Source: Dendrobium chrysotoxum (lineage: Eukaryota > Streptophyta > Magnoliopsida > Asparagales > Orchidaceae). Taken from it: a stretch of 64,000 bases of DNA. The notes beneath the pieces were generated by a model. It worked only from the letters and a program-made list of their open reading frames with translations, was not told where the DNA came from and made no database searches. Below are positions 1-12,369 of the stretch, in pieces; within the stretch, counting starts at the first letter, position 1, and each line of letters begins with the position of its first letter. The position numbers and the translations under genes are program-made. The stretch is from contig CM034315.1 of the NCBI GenBank assembly GCA_019925795.1, forward strand, positions 33,300,446 through 33,364,445, in the 5' to 3' direction.

Positions 1-2600
1 TTTAGAGATGCTCTTTCTATCCACCCTACATCCTACAAAGTCAGAATTAAAGTATCCTATAGATTAAAAGGAGATGTTGTGCCTATGATATCAGATTCTT
101 AAGTTTTGGGTCCCTAAGAGATATCTAAGAATTCTCTTCACAGCAGTTAGGTGGGACTCCTTTGGATCAGCCTAAAATCTAGCACAGAGACAAATACTAA
201 ACATAATATTAGGTCTGCTAGCAGTCAGGTAAAGAAGTGATCCAATTATTCTTTTGTACTTCTTCTGATCAATAGATTTTTCATTTGAATCCTTATCTAA
301 CTTAACACTGGAACTCATGGGAGTGCTGATTGGCTTGGCTTTATCCATTTCATATTTCTTCAAGATGTCCTTCATGTATTTTGATTGATTAAGAAAAGTT
401 CCATCATTCATTTGCCTTATGCTAAATCCCAAAAAGTAGGACAATTCTCTCATCATACTCATCTTAAATTCTTTACTAATTATTTTAGAAAAATTATCAC
501 AAAAATTTTTATTTGAAGATCCAAAAAATATATCATCAACATATATATGGACAATGATTAATTCATCTCCTACTCTCCTTAGAAAAAGGGTGGTGTCTAC
601 GCTCCCCTTAACAAACTCTCTTTCTAGTAGGAATATGCTAAGCCTCTCATACCATGTTCTAGGTGCCTGTTTTAAAGCCTTTCTTAATTTGAAAATATAA
701 TTTGAAAATGGGGAATTCTCAAATCTAGTAGGTTATTCTATAAACACATCTTCTTTCATTATCCCATCAAAAACGGCACTCTTGACATCTATTTGGAAAA
801 TCTTAAATTCCTTATAACATGCAAAGGCTAGTTGCACTCTAATGTCTTCCAAATGGGCTACAAGGGTAAAGGTTTCCTCAAAATTATTCCCTTATATTTG
901 GTCATACCCCTTAACCACTAATCTTTCCTTATTCTTAACCACCACACCAGAATCATTCATTTTATTCTAAAAGACCCATTTGGTTCCGACTACACTCTGG
1001 TCCTTAGGTCTTTCTACCAGCTCCCAAACATCTTTCCTAACAAATTAGTTTAACTCCTCTTGCATGGCTAGGATCCAGAATTCATCAAAAAGGGCCTGAT
1101 TGATGTTGGTGATTCAATCATTGAAATGAAGGCAGAGAGGTTTAAATCTTTTCTAAGTCCATGCCTAGTTCTAATACCTTCCGAAGGGTCTCCTAAGATC
1201 AGTTCATTAGGATGACTCGAAGAATATCTCCATTTTCTAAGTAGTAAATTTTCAACTTCTACCCTTTCCTCTAGATTGGCAGATTCTACTCCTTGGGTGA
1301 CTTCTACAACCTCCTCTTCTTCTACTCTAGACCCTCCAGAATTATCAGATTCATCAAACACAACTTGATTAGTCTCCTCAATAATCAGGGCTCTTTTATT
1401 AAAGACTTTATAGGATTTCCCAACACTTGAGTAACCTAGGAACACTACTTCATTAGATTTTGGGTCAAACTTTCTGAGTTGAGACTTCCCATTATTCAAA
1501 ATCAACATCTTACATGCAGAGAGGTTGGGTGTCCTACCCTTAAGAATTTTATAGGGTGTTTTGTTCAGCTTAGATCTAAGATTTACCCTATTCAAAACCT
1601 AATAGGTTGTATTCACCGCTTCTGTCAAAAAATATTTAGGAAGTGACTACTCAGCTAACATAGCTCTAGCGGCTTCTACTAGGGTCCTGTTCCTCCTTTC
1701 AGCTACCCCGTTCTACTAAGGGGTCCTAGGAACTAAAAAATTATGATCTATCCCTTGCTCCTTTTAGTATGTTTCAAACTTCTCATTTTTAAATTCTCCA
1801 CCATGATCACTATGAATAGTCATAATCTCACAACCTAGATTCTTCTGAATCTAAGTGAAAAAGATCTAAACTACTTGAATGATTCACTTTTATGAGACAA
1901 GAATCTAACTCAGCTGAATCTTGAATAATCATCAACAATCACATACCCAAAAACTTTCCCTCCTAAGCTTGAAGTGATGACAGGTCCAAAGAGATCCATG
2001 TGTACGACTTCTAAGGGTTTTCTAGTGTTTATGTCTTTGATTGAGTGGAAGGAGGATTTAACTTGCTTCCTTAACTGATAGACATCACACAGGTAATCCT
2101 TAGTGAACTCTAGCTTGGGGAAACCTCTCATTAAGTCTTTTTAGGGTGATCTTCCTAAGGCTTTTCATGCTTGCATGACACAATCTCCTATGCCACAACC
2201 ATGATTCATCAACAATTAATTTTAAGTAAATAGCAATATCAGCTTTAAAGCAATTCAGATCTAGCATGTAAACATTATTGATCCTTTTTTCCTGCAAAAC
2301 AATTTTGTCATTTATGCTTATAAGGCAGCAAGTTGGCAAAAATTTTATGCTGAAGCTTTTATCACAGAGTTGGCTGATGCTGAGCAGATTATGTTTCTGT
2401 CAATCTATAAGTAAAATATTATCAATGATTGAATTTTTTTAATCACCAATTATACATGATCCCACCACTCTACTGGTGGTGTTGTCTCCAAATGTTACCT
2501 TGCCTCCTGCCCTATTTTTCAATGAAATGAATTGATTTGCATCTCCAGTCATATGCCTTAAACATCTGCTATCCAGGTACCACATGCTCTCATGAGATCT
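1..2600 (-). pseudogene. pol: A pol: protease, integrase, RT (decayed, C-terminus outside window)
   Basis: This region would encode the enzymes that process the polyprotein, copy the RNA and insert the cDNA. The protease signature WYLDS is at 2568-2582, but the catalytic DSG reads DSR, so the protease was probably dead. A GAG-pre-integrase stretch with LWHRRLCHASM is at about 2190. Integrase follows (HMDLFGP near 2000, an AERKNRTL-like segment near 1690). RT runs from about 1080 to 170, with an intact YVDD motif near 531-542. The sequence TASRPNIMFSICLCARF near 180 marks the RT-RNase H boundary. Frames change several times and stops are frequent, for example between 1600 and 1900. Confidence 0.85.
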
Positions 2601-4407
2601 TTTGTGAGATCATTCCTACAAAATCATCAAATGCCAGATTTAGGAACCCAAATAATTTTGGGTCCCTTGTGATGAAAAGAAGAATGCGATGCATGCATGC
2701 TATGCTAAGAATTTTGTAATTTTTGTCTCCACACCAAATGTGTTCTATGGTGAATGGTATAAGTGTGGGAGATATGTCCTAGCATGCCACAAGAAAAACA
2801 TCTAACACAAGGAAAAGGGTTAACTAATCAACGTGGGTGATAGTGCCTCTTCCTAGGTTTGAATGATGCATGCTAATGTGATGGTTTATGAACTTCTTTA
2901 AGTGTAGGGGGTTTTTTATTTTCCTTGAGGGCAGTTAATTCAGCTTTTAAAAAACTTATTTGCAATTTCAAGAATTGAAATATCTATTTCTAAGGCATAC
3001 TCCGTACTATCTAATTCTGATGTAAGAGTTTTTAGTTCCTTGTATTAATTTCTAATTCAACATGCGATATTTTTAATGAATCATGCTTAGTGGTTAAATC
3101 AGAAAGCTTTTTATTTAACTCATTAAATTTATCCAATAAATCCATATGACTACTATCTAAAGTGCAGTGATCTTTAAATAAAATTTCATGCTCTTTTTGC
3201 AGATTTAAGAAGTCAGTTTTAAGGCTTGCATGCACTTTTTTCAGCTTCATGTACGATGAATGAATTCTTTCAGAAACTTTAAATAATTGATAATATGTAA
3301 GCTCACATACCTCTTCTTGATCAAAGTGATCAAAATGATCTGCCATCAAGCACATGTTGGTTACCTCCTCCTCAGCTTCAGTTTTAGAGGAGTCAGATGC
3401 TGAAACTGCCCAGAAAGCCTTTTGGATCTTCTTCTTATCCTCCTTGAACTTAAGCTTTTCCTCACCCTTCTCTTTGCTTGGGTGAGCCTTCAGTGTTGGG
3501 CATTTAGACTTTACATTCCCTAGCTTCCTGTATTCAAAGCATATAACATCAGATGAGGCTTTAGAATTTTTATTGTTCTTACCTTTATTCCACTTCTAAT
3601 GATATTTTTATTTTTTTTGTAGGAAGCTTTTAAATTGCCTTATTATTAAGGTAATGTCATCATCATCAGAACTAGAAGAGGCAGAGTCGAAATCATTAGC
3701 CTTCAAGGCTATGGCTTTCTCCTTCTTCTTCTGACCTGCATCGAGCTATCTTTGGTTCACTCCTTACTCGTAAGCAATTAGTGATCCAAGTAAGTTATCA
3801 ATTGAATAAGTATTCAAATCTTTTGATTCAATAAATATAGTAATTTTAGCATCAAAGGAAGAAGGCAAACATCACAAAATCTTGTTTACTTTTTTGTAAT
3901 TCATAAGTTCTCCCCCTAAGGAATGCAAGGAAGTAACAATCTGTGTAAATCTAGTATACATCTCAAAAAATTGATTCATTTGGTTTCATGTGAAAGAGTT
4001 CATAATCATGCAAGAGAATGTTCAGTCTAGATTGTTTAACTTCATTCATTCCATTATAAGCAATGGATAATCTATCCCAGATTTCTTTCCTAGTTACACA
4101 AGTTGAGACATGCATATAATCTTCAGATTTTAATGCACAGAATAGTAGTTTAAACATTTAGCATTCAATTGAGGAAGATCTCTATCATCAATTTTCCATT
4201 CAGCAAAAGGGATTTTAGTTTTAACACCATTAACAAGTCTATAAGGTGCAGTATAACCTTCTTTAACAAGCATCAACAATGATAATCGATTGATTGTAAA
4301 AAGGTGGACATGCAATTTTTCCAAAAATTAAAAGGAATATTATCAAATAAAAGTGGTCGTGTGATTGAATAACCTTCCATAGTATTATGATTTCCAAAGT
4401 TAGCCAT
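2601..4407 (-). pseudogene. gag: A gag (decayed)
   Basis: This is the capsid-nucleocapsid polyprotein. I place the start at the ATG whose complement is 4405-4407, because the protein then opens MANFGNHN and runs into EGYSITRP, matching the start of gag in B and D. The order is: capsid-like N-terminal part (4400-3800), first zinc knuckle near 3540 (one Cys is replaced by Tyr and the His by Asn), a Lys/Glu/Leu-rich coiled coil at 3350-3030, then a second knuckle CFSCGMLGHISHTY near 2750-2800. Several stops and frameshifts interrupt it. The two-knuckle layout recurs in B, C and D. Confidence 0.8.
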
Positions 4408-4452
4408 GGATCAAAATTCAAAAGTTTTCCAAAACTTGATTTTATGAATCCT

Positions 4453-4464
4453 GCTCTGATACCA
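4453..4464 (-). other. Primer binding site of A (initiator Met tRNA)
   Basis: On the minus strand this reads TGGTATCAGAGC, the standard plant copia primer site complementary to the 3' end of initiator methionine tRNA. It lies 2 bases inside the LTR end at 4467. It fixes the orientation of A and shows that the LTR to its right is the 5' LTR. Confidence 0.92.
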
Positions 4465-4882
4465 CTTGAATGTTTGTTAGGGTTGTTAAACCCTTATGAA
4501 CTAGTCCCAAAGCTAACCAAGAGCGGGGGTGAATTGATATTTTAAAAATCCTTATACAAATAGAAAAATCTTTTTGTCCTTTTGAATATTTTAAAATACA
4601 ACTAGTTAAAGCGGAAGCAGATGATTAAAATTAGATATTTCAACCATAGATCAGATCATAGAAATATGTAAAACTTAAAGTGCAAAAAAGTAAATGAAAA
4701 GAGCACACCAAATTTATAGTGGTTTGGTCAACTTGACCTACATCCACTCCTCAGAGCCTCCCCTCGATGTATTGTACTAACAACTATAGTGACTCACATT
4801 TTGCTCTCGCAGCTAGGTAGAGAAGACCTTACAAAATATTTCCACTGACACCGGTGAGTCAGAGAACCTTGACTCTTTTTGT

Positions 4883-5038
4883 TTCCTCCTGAAATAGACA
4901 GAGAACCCCAACTCCTTTTGCTTCCTCCTGAAGCAGGTAGAGAACCTAAAATACTTTTGCTTCCTCCTAAAGCTAGCAGAGAACCCCAACTCCTTTTATT
5001 TCCTCCTGAAGTAGGCAAAGAACCTAAATCTGATGCTA
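4883..5038 (-). repeat. 39-bp tandem repeat in the LTR of A, four copies
   Basis: The element TTCCTCCT begins at 4883, 4922, 4961 and 5000, an exact 39-bp period, with the copies diverged. Each copy contains a version of AGAGAACC. The same type of repeat sits at the matching place in B (39 bp), E (40 bp) and, less regularly, C and G, on the downstream side of the dyad array. It is probably transcribed as R/U5 leader, but I cannot locate the transcription start. Confidence 0.85.
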
Positions 5039-5284
5039 ATAAATAATCTCCCTAGAGTCACCACGGAACCAAGGATGAAGAAGGAAGATGACGATCGAAT
5101 CCTTGCTTGGAGCAACCTTTATGAATCCCCTCATAAACTCCCCCTCACAAGATCCTCTCTCTCTCCCAAACTCTCCTTCTCCTTCAAGCTCTTTTGGAGT
5201 GGAAAAACCATCGAAAGAATATTGAAGAGATGTTTAAAGAGCTTAAATACAAGGCCTCAAAAAATACACTAAAATTTAACGTAC

Positions 5285-6035
5285 TGTCTATATCGTTTAG
5301 GATGATCGGTCTATTGTCTTGTACAATCAGTACAAAATTAGCCATTTTTCTAGGATGATTGCCATGGTCTGGATGATCAGAAGAGATACTTTCTATATAT
5401 CATCTAGCACGATTTTACAATCATCTGAGCTGATTAGTTCAACTTGAGTGAAAAATGAAAAATTGTCCAGATAAATGTTCGGGACTTCTAGGACAATATC
5501 TTGAATGATTATAAGAAAATAAGGGTTTGCATCCTAGATGATTTCACAATCATCTAGGACAATTAGTTCATTTTGAGTGGCAATTGACAAATCGTTTCGA
5601 ATAATGTTTGGGACATCAAGGATGATATCCTAGATGATTAGAAGAAAATCATGATTTTTATCCGGGATGATTGGAGATTGTCCCACGAAATATAAAGGAT
5701 CGTCTAAGGCGATCGGGATGATCATATTGTACGATGTGATTGATCAATTATACAATAATTAGTCTCCTAATCAAGGGATCATTTTTGGCAAAATTATACT
5801 GAATCTTCCAGGACGATATAGGATTGTCCTGTACGATCAAAAAAAATTCTAAAAAAAAAAAGTTCCCTAAAATGTGATTGGCGGCTGATTTTTGGATTTG
5901 TACTGTTCGTCTTATACAATAAAATATCATCTAAAATGATAAGTTAATGAAAACTTAATAAACAGAGATGCATTAATTAGGGTTTCTGATTTGAATTAAT
6001 CGTCTAGGATGATTTTTGATCATCCTGTACGATAT
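5285..6035. repeat. Dyad-motif array in the LTR of A
   Basis: Many imperfect inverted-repeat 15-mers of the type ATCNTCCTNGATGAT lie here. Examples are ATCCTAGATGATT near 5531 and 5628, and ATCGTCTAGGATGATT near 6000. They are mixed with TGTACGAT half sites. The stretch has no coding potential. The variants differ mainly by C/T and G/A changes, as expected from decay of methylated cytosines. Confidence 0.7.
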
Positions 6036-6346
6036 GCTCAAAATCCAGAAAAGTCTCAAACTCACCAAATTTCTCCCCTTATTGTGTGTTTGTAAGGTTA
6101 CTTAGCATCAGGATCCACCTCATTACATTTGACTCAAGAAAAGGTAAAAATCATTAGAAATTAAACTTACAGACTGAATCAGTCCTAGTCTACCCAATCT
6201 TGAGCTGGCTTGAATTGCAATTGACTTTGTGGACCTGAAAAGTTAGTAGACATGGGAAACTAAAATAGATGTGCAGTAGTAATAATAGAGTAGAAGAAAT
6301 GTTTGATATCATCAAAACTACAGTGCTTGAATCAAGATTTGCATCA

Positions 6347-7600
6347 ATTAATTGGTAGCTCTATCTAGGCAAGTATAATTCCAGATTATATACACCCCTC
6401 AGTTTCTACACATCCTTCGTATTATTTATTTCCAAGATGCAAATCTAAATCTAAATTAGTAATCTAAAGCATGTGCATTAAAATGTTTATAGCCCAAACC
6501 TTTTTTTATAAGAATTTGAAAATTTTAGTCTTCACTTTTATCGAGAATATTCTCTCAAAAGATGTAATTAATTATAGGGCCTTACCCTTATAGGAACTCT
6601 ATAACCAAGAATTAAAATGCTATCTTAGTTCATTTCTAAGATAGGGGAAAAATTTATGGATGTTGACCAAGCTTTAAACATTGGTTTAGCTTCATAATCA
6701 AAGAGATAAGTGAAAATTCTTTTTATCCTTATGGATGAATTGAATATTAATTATTCAATTTGAATATAAGAATAAATTTATTTATATAGTTTCATGATTT
6801 AAATGATATGTCCAATGGTTTCTTTATTTTATCCTAAAAACCAAGCAAACTAAGCCAACAGGAATACTAAATAAGTCCTAGGTCAGGTAGGGAATATGTC
6901 CTTAAATAGTCTTCTTTTTACTTGTTTACATTTACATGTTTATTTAAATTTTAGTTTTATATCCATGTATATATAAGTAAATATGTCCCATGTTTACTTG
7001 GTTTCATCCAAAAATGTAAGCGAATTAGGCTAACCATAATACTGAATCGATCCTAGGTCTGGTACGGGTGCTGCCCGTTTGTAGTCGTTCATATGTATAG
7101 TCTTGCATGTGCTACCCATGTATAGTCTTGCATGTGTATGTACATTTCAAGCCTTAGATTGTAAATTCAAAAATTGTCTTCCCTCTCATATAAAGTCTCT
7201 TCACTGAAGTTAATATCTAAATCAAAATCAAAATCATGTTAAATTCTATCCTCTATATTTGGAAATCTAAGGACAAGGGTCTTTATCAAATAATTATTCA
7301 AAAGCAAATTTTAAATCAAACTTCAATCATTCCTCTCCAACTCAAGTTCATTTTGATTGAATTTATTATCAAATCATTAAAATAAAACTCAAACTCTAAT
7401 TTCATTCATTCTTCTAATATGTTTTCTTTAACTGGGTCCATATTCAAAATCATTTAAAAAAAGAAATTTTAAAAGTTATGATTAACTTCAACTTAATCAC
7501 ACACTGGGATTCAGTAAACTTTACTCAGTTTATTCTTCAAACTTATGTCTTGCCTAAAGATCAGTGAATTATGGAGATTGTTACATAATTCTTGACAATT
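6347..7600 (+). repeat. F LTR or 5' leader, non-coding
   Basis: No coding signal is visible. The part at 6347-6500 (including GCAAGTATAATTCCAGATT and CACCCCTCAGTTTCTACA) resembles 60252-60410. I read this as the two LTR ends, or another terminal repeat, of F. There are two internal repeats: about 6800-6895 against 6977-7065 (each with a version of AAGC-AA-TA-GC-AAC-ATACT), and a 25-bp direct repeat (ATGTATAGTCTTGCATGTG) near 7094-7140. LTR boundaries and a primer site could not be fixed. Confidence 0.45.
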
Positions 7601-7639
7601 ATAGAAATAATGTCTAAAATCTAATCTTCTCCTACTCCA

Positions 7640-10009
7640 ACAACATTACTATGATTATCAACTAGGGTCCATCTATTGAAGTTATAATGATTCAGTTTTG
7701 GTCAACATATAATGTTCAGTTTATCTTCTCTGGGCCACAATCTAATGCAATCAAGCCTAAATCTACTCTTGTTGTCTCTGTGCAAACTCTGCCTAAGGGT
7801 GGGTCTGTAACTACCCAGTAGTTGCTAAACCATTGTATTTTCTTATTTGACTTTCCCAAATCTATCTTCCAATCAGAATGGAAAGTCTGTTATAGTGTCT
7901 GAACTCCCATAGTAAGGAAATTTTAGATGGGTTCATCTTCCACCACTACAGAGATGACTAAATCTGAATGGATAAAGAAAAATTATTGATTGAGGTGAAG
8001 AGCAGAGAAAGTTAAACTGATGGAAGAAAATAATCTAATCAATATTGTAGCGAAGGTAACTAAATTGAAGTTAGGTAAATTGGCATTTGAAGATCATTAA
8101 ATTCTCTTTAATGCTCTTATATGAAGATTTAATTGACTCCGCCCTCTATCCCATACTGTTGGAGAAGAGAACATGTAGTGAATAATCAAATTCTCCCCTC
8201 ATGTTGCATTATCCAAGGCACATGTTGTAGACTCTCTATTCGAGAGAAATAGAAAATTTAAAAGTTTATTTTGTAGAATGGCTTAGAACAGTGCAAAAAA
8301 TTATGAAAAGTCCAAGTTAAAATTCTTCAAGTCAATGAATGGGGTGATCGCTACCCAGGTTGAAATAGAGCAGCGTAGAGAAAGTCTTGTTCCTCCAACT
8401 GACAAGCAAAAGATCTAATTGATGAATCTAAAAATTGTGAAGTCCTTAATGGTATTTAATCACCAAGGAGAATCAAGGGGACTGTTTGAATTTAATTGTA
8501 ATTTTGTTCCTTTCAATGATCAAAGTTATAAAGCTATAAACTCTAAAAAGTATAATCCAGTCTTGATTTTGAAGTTAATTCAACTAAAGAGCAAAATTAC
8601 AAATGTCACTCATCAATCCTTTGCTCATCAATCATTGAGAATTGATTAGCATCATTTTAAAGGTAGTAAATCATCTTCCCGTCTTGATATGATAAGTCTA
8701 AAACTAATAAATCAATCAAACCCATTATCTAACGATAAGAAGTTTTAGCTGCCTAAAATAGTTTTCTCTTATACTACACCTATCATCAACTAACCAAGTG
8801 CAATAAAAGATAGGAGTAAGCAAAGTGAAGATCAAGTAGAGTCCTCCTCTACGAAATAGTATATCCCAGTCGACCTGCATAATGTGTTGGGAAAATTTTG
8901 CATGAGAGATGATGAATTATCTAAAAGAGAGCATAAAAAAGATAGATGAAGAAGAAGAAAATGAGATTGCTGCCTTAAATGGTGTGGATGAGGAAATGAC
9001 TAAAAGTGTATTCATGGTGGATACACAATCATCAATTCAGAAATACATGAAGAAAATAAAAGTAAATCTAGTAGGCATTTAAAATGAAGAAGAAGATGAT
9101 GATGATGATGATGGAGAGTATGTTTCTAATTGGACTAGTAGTCTTTTAGACCAGTTAAGTTAGAAAGTCGAACAAATAGCTTGAATGGAAAAGAAGATGG
9201 ATGAGTTAATGGAGTCTATGGCCTATCTACAAAATAAAGAGGTCCCTTCTGCTAAGGCTCAAATAGATTCCATTCTAAATGAGTCTGTGCAGCACTACAA
9301 TAAATGAAAAGATGTAAGAAAAAATAAAATTGATGTTGTTATATCAGAAAAATAAATGGTTCAAATAGTTGATATTAAATAGATAGTAGAATAACAAGTC
9401 ATGGAGGCTAGAACCTAATTGGAAGAATATGACTTGATTCATTATCCTAAAGGATTCATGCCACCCTCATTTAAAAACATTGATGGAACAGGGTATCCAA
9501 TATGACACTTAGTGCATTTTAGGGCTAGCTATTGTAATATAGGAGGAAACAATGCTCTAATGCATAGATAATTCATAAGAAGTATATCAAGAATTATTAT
9601 TAAATGGTATGTTGAAATACTTAATGTGTCAGTGCACACATTTGCAAAGTTAAAATACATATTCATAAAAAGGTTTTAGAAGCACATCGCCATAACATAT
9701 TAGGAGATCTAGTATTGGAAAAATAGAAACCAAATGAAAGTCTAGTTGGCTACATCTTAAGATGGAGAAACATTAGTGTGGAATGTGAACCCCAACTCCA
9801 TGAACAACATGTTATAGAGATTCTTTTAAATAATATCCATTGTCCAATTGATTTCTTATTAAAAGGGTTTATAATTAAAACTTTTGAGAAGTTATTAGGT
9901 AAGGACTCTAACTTCAAGAGGAGATGTCTCAATTAACATTCTTAAAAGTCCAATCTCCTATAAAATTCAGAAAGGTAAAACTTCAAAAAGTGATAGAAAA
10001 GAAATATTA
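7640..10009 (+). pseudogene. gag: F gag, N-terminal and central part (decayed, interrupted by element C)
   Basis: The capsid protein of a Tat-lineage gypsy element. Coding similarity is clearest at 9420-9940: FMPPSFKNIDGTGYP followed by a His-rich stretch, KWYVEIL and FIKRF match the Retrotrans_gag pattern (K-FDG-GDP--HL ... W--L ... F---F). A later segment with SLVGYILRWRN fits the ESLREYV-RWR part. An acidic run of Glu/Asp codons lies at 9085-9120. Upstream quasi-coding sequence from about 7640 is rich in Lys, Ser and Glu and is read as the variable N-terminal region. Stops occur throughout. The gene breaks off at 10009 where C was inserted. Confidence 0.6.
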
Positions 10010-11921
10010 TGAAAGTCTAAGGAGGTTGTGAGACCTCAATGAACTAGCCCGAGGCACACCAAGAAGGGGGTGAATTGGTAATTTAAAAATTACTCAATAG
10101 AAATACAGATGTAATAATAATTTTTTTAGAAAATGATTTTAAATCTAATACCAAACAAATACTTAAAATCATATTGAAGCAATTGAGAATTTAAAATACA
10201 TGTTCGAAACATACAAGTTATTCTTTTTACAATACACAACTTATTTTAATTACAATTTATTATAAATATTAAGTTTTGTTCAGTAAATTTAACTCACAGA
10301 TAATAGAAAAAAAAATCATAGAAAAGTAAATGCGAAATGGAAAAAAGTATGCCAGAAATTTTTATAGTGGTTCAATCAACCTTGACCTATATCCAATCCC
10401 TGGAGTCCTCCACTTTGGGTATTGCACTAAACTAAGTGTCTCTCCTTTATCCCCCACAGCAAGGCGGAGAAGCCCTTATAGAAATCCCTTCCACAAACCA
10501 CAGTGCGGCTAAATACCGAAAGCTTTTTCACCCTCCTGGTGACGGTAGTCAACCTTTAAGCTTTTTCTCCCTCCTGAAGAAGGAAGAGAACCTCAGCTTC
10601 TTTTTCTACCTCCAGGAGAAGGCAGAGAACCTAGAGAACTTGACATAGAATCCACTCTCCCAAGAGAAACTTCAAGGACTCACCAGGCCATAAGAGGAAC
10701 AAAGGTGTAAGCGAGCCTCGAGAAACCATGTGAACCCCTCACACTCAATCTTACCTTCTTCTTTGTCTCTTGCCTAAGAGCTCTCATGAAATCTTCTCTC
10801 TCAGAGTACCTTCAACACCCAACTTCTCCTCTCTCTTTTTTAAAGAGATTATTAAAATATTACTTAAGAAATGGTCTTAAAAAAACCCTAAAAATTCAAG
10901 TTGGTCGTCTCTATTCAAACAGTACCATCTATATTCGTACAATACGAACAATTCAAAAACTAGACCCATCCAATATGATGCAAACATTCTTTCAGCTGAA
11001 CTATTCTAATTTCATAAACATATTATATAATTAGGAGGTCATCCAGTACGTTCTATTTATTTTCTCTATATTCAGACATGATGATTTCTAGGATGATTAA
11101 AAACCATCTCTGTCAATTATCCCATACTATGCTCATCTTACAAAATGGTTAGTTGATTTTTAGTAGGTCATCTAATTTGATGTAAACATCGTACAATTTG
11201 ATTAGTTCAAAATTTATAGTTTCATTTGGTATAATCTTTAGGATGACAAAATTTCATCTCTATCTATTATACGGTACGATCAAGATCGTATAATACAATT
11301 TGTTATCATTAATTAAACCATGATTTGATTGACTAATTATGGTCGATCATTTAATTAAGATTTTAAAATGTCATATAATAAGATTTGGATCATACAACAC
11401 TATTAGTTCAAAAATTATTTTTTTAATTTCTTACTTAATTTATCTAGCGGCTAGGGTGTATAAATCTAAAGAAATCATATAATATGGTAGGCATCATAAT
11501 GTATGATCAGTTCATTTAAAACTAATGATTTTATTAGTCGTTAAAGGTCATTTTACAAATAATTAATCATTCAGTATGATTGTAAGTTTTACAGTACGAT
11601 TAGTTTAAAAAATTTTATCTTAGATTTTCTTCACTCCCCCTGTGCATGTGTGCACAATCACTAATTGCATACACCCTTATGTGACCAGACACAAGAAAAA
11701 GAAAATTAAAAGAAAGTTAAAATAAAAGACTCTTTTATTTGACATCCTATTCTACCCAAACTTGATATTTCAGTAGTCTTAATCGGTGTATATTTTTCCT
11801 GAAATGTTAGTACGCACAGACAAAATATAATATCTAATATTCATGCTTAGAGAAATACAAAACTTAATCAATAATGTTTGTTATCATCAAAATTACAAGC
11901 TAGAGAGCCTGGATTGTAATA
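10010..11921 (-). repeat. 3' LTR of element C (1,912 bp)
   Basis: The LTR end CTTTCA lies at 10010 and the start at 11921, where the expected TG reads TA (one transition). The copy matches 33341-34919 plus 46388-46732. It contains R/U5-type repeats with GGCAGAGAACC near 10560-10640, the block TTTTTATAGTGGTTCAATCAAC near 10358, and a dyad-motif array from about 10900 to 11620 with CGTACAATACGAAC and CATTCAGTATGATTG. No gene. Confidence 0.88.
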
Positions 11922-12165
11922 ATCTCCCCCTTTTCTATGATGGCAAATATTTTGGTTGAATGAAAAATTGAAGTTCTTTTCTCCTAAGCTCCCCCTCACT
12001 AGGTGATAGATTTTAAAAGAAAAAGGGGTTGCACCTTTTATTAATTTTTTATTTATTTTTTTTAAATTAATGTAATAAAATAAAATAATAGAGAAAATAA
12101 AACACAAATAAAATACTTTTAACAAATACAAGCATACAACCAAATATATACTCCCCCTTCTAACA
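11922..12165 (-). other. C purine tracts and 3' untranslated region
   Basis: On the minus strand AGAAAAGGGGGAGAT lies directly at the LTR border (11922-11936) and is the polypurine tract expected to prime plus-strand DNA. A second, similar tract AGAAGGGGGAGT lies at about 12151-12162. B has the same pair, with the same neighbours: GATGT before the outer tract and GCCATCAT before the inner one. Confidence 0.75.
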
Positions 12166-12369
12166 TCGCCAAAATGTGGAGAAACACTAAAAGTAAGATA
12201 GAAAACTACAAAACTAGAAAAATAAAAAATATATCACACCAAAAACAAACTAATAGAAATAAGATCTCTGATCAAGTGGTGGTGGTAGTGGTGGCTGGAA
12301 GTAGTTGTGAATTAAGGAGACTTAATGTTGTATTTAAAAAAATTATTCTCCAAACTAAGGCATTTTAGT

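Larger units (their letters stand above)
1..6346 (-). mobile_element. Element A: Ty1/copia retrotransposon (SIRE/Maximus-like), left part outside the window
   Basis: Reading leftward from 6346 the order is 5' LTR, tRNA primer site, gag, protease, integrase, reverse transcriptase, and the start of RNase H at the window edge. That order (integrase before RT) defines Ty1/copia. The element was inserted into older sequence: the flank at 6347 onward resembles 60252 onward, which I assign to gypsy element F. The 3' half, including any ORF3 and the 3' LTR, is off the window, so the target duplication cannot be checked; its right copy would be ATTAA at 6347-6351. Coding is broken by stops and frameshifts throughout. 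Confidence 0.9.
4467..6346 (-). repeat. 5' LTR of element A (1,880 bp)
   Basis: The LTR starts TGATGCAAATC on the minus strand at 6346 and ends ACATTCA at 4467, next to the primer site. It contains the same landmarks as the other copia LTRs here: a TTTTGATGATATCAAA block near the start, a dyad-motif array in U3 (5285-6035), a 39-bp tandem repeat (4883-5038), a block that includes TTTATAGTGGTTTGGTCAAC, and a C-rich end (GCGGGGGTGAATT on the plus strand at 4523). It carries no gene. Confidence 0.88.
6347..10009 (+). mobile_element. Element F, 5' part: Ty3/gypsy retrotransposon of Tat type
   Basis: This is the left surviving part of an old gypsy element. It has non-coding LTR or leader sequence (6347-7600) followed by a degraded gag with a recognisable Retrotrans_gag domain (9420-9940). 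Element A truncates it on the left and element C interrupts it at 10010. The missing order (gag end, protease, RT start) resumes on the same strand between about 46733 and 51463, so A and C are younger insertions into F. Confidence 0.7.

Noticed and set aside
11868..12368. Short frames of 91 and 64 codons on either strand at the 3' LTR border of C
   Set aside because: They overlap the LTR end and purine tracts and are rich in Lys/Ile/Tyr from A/T bias; there is no homologue in B or E.
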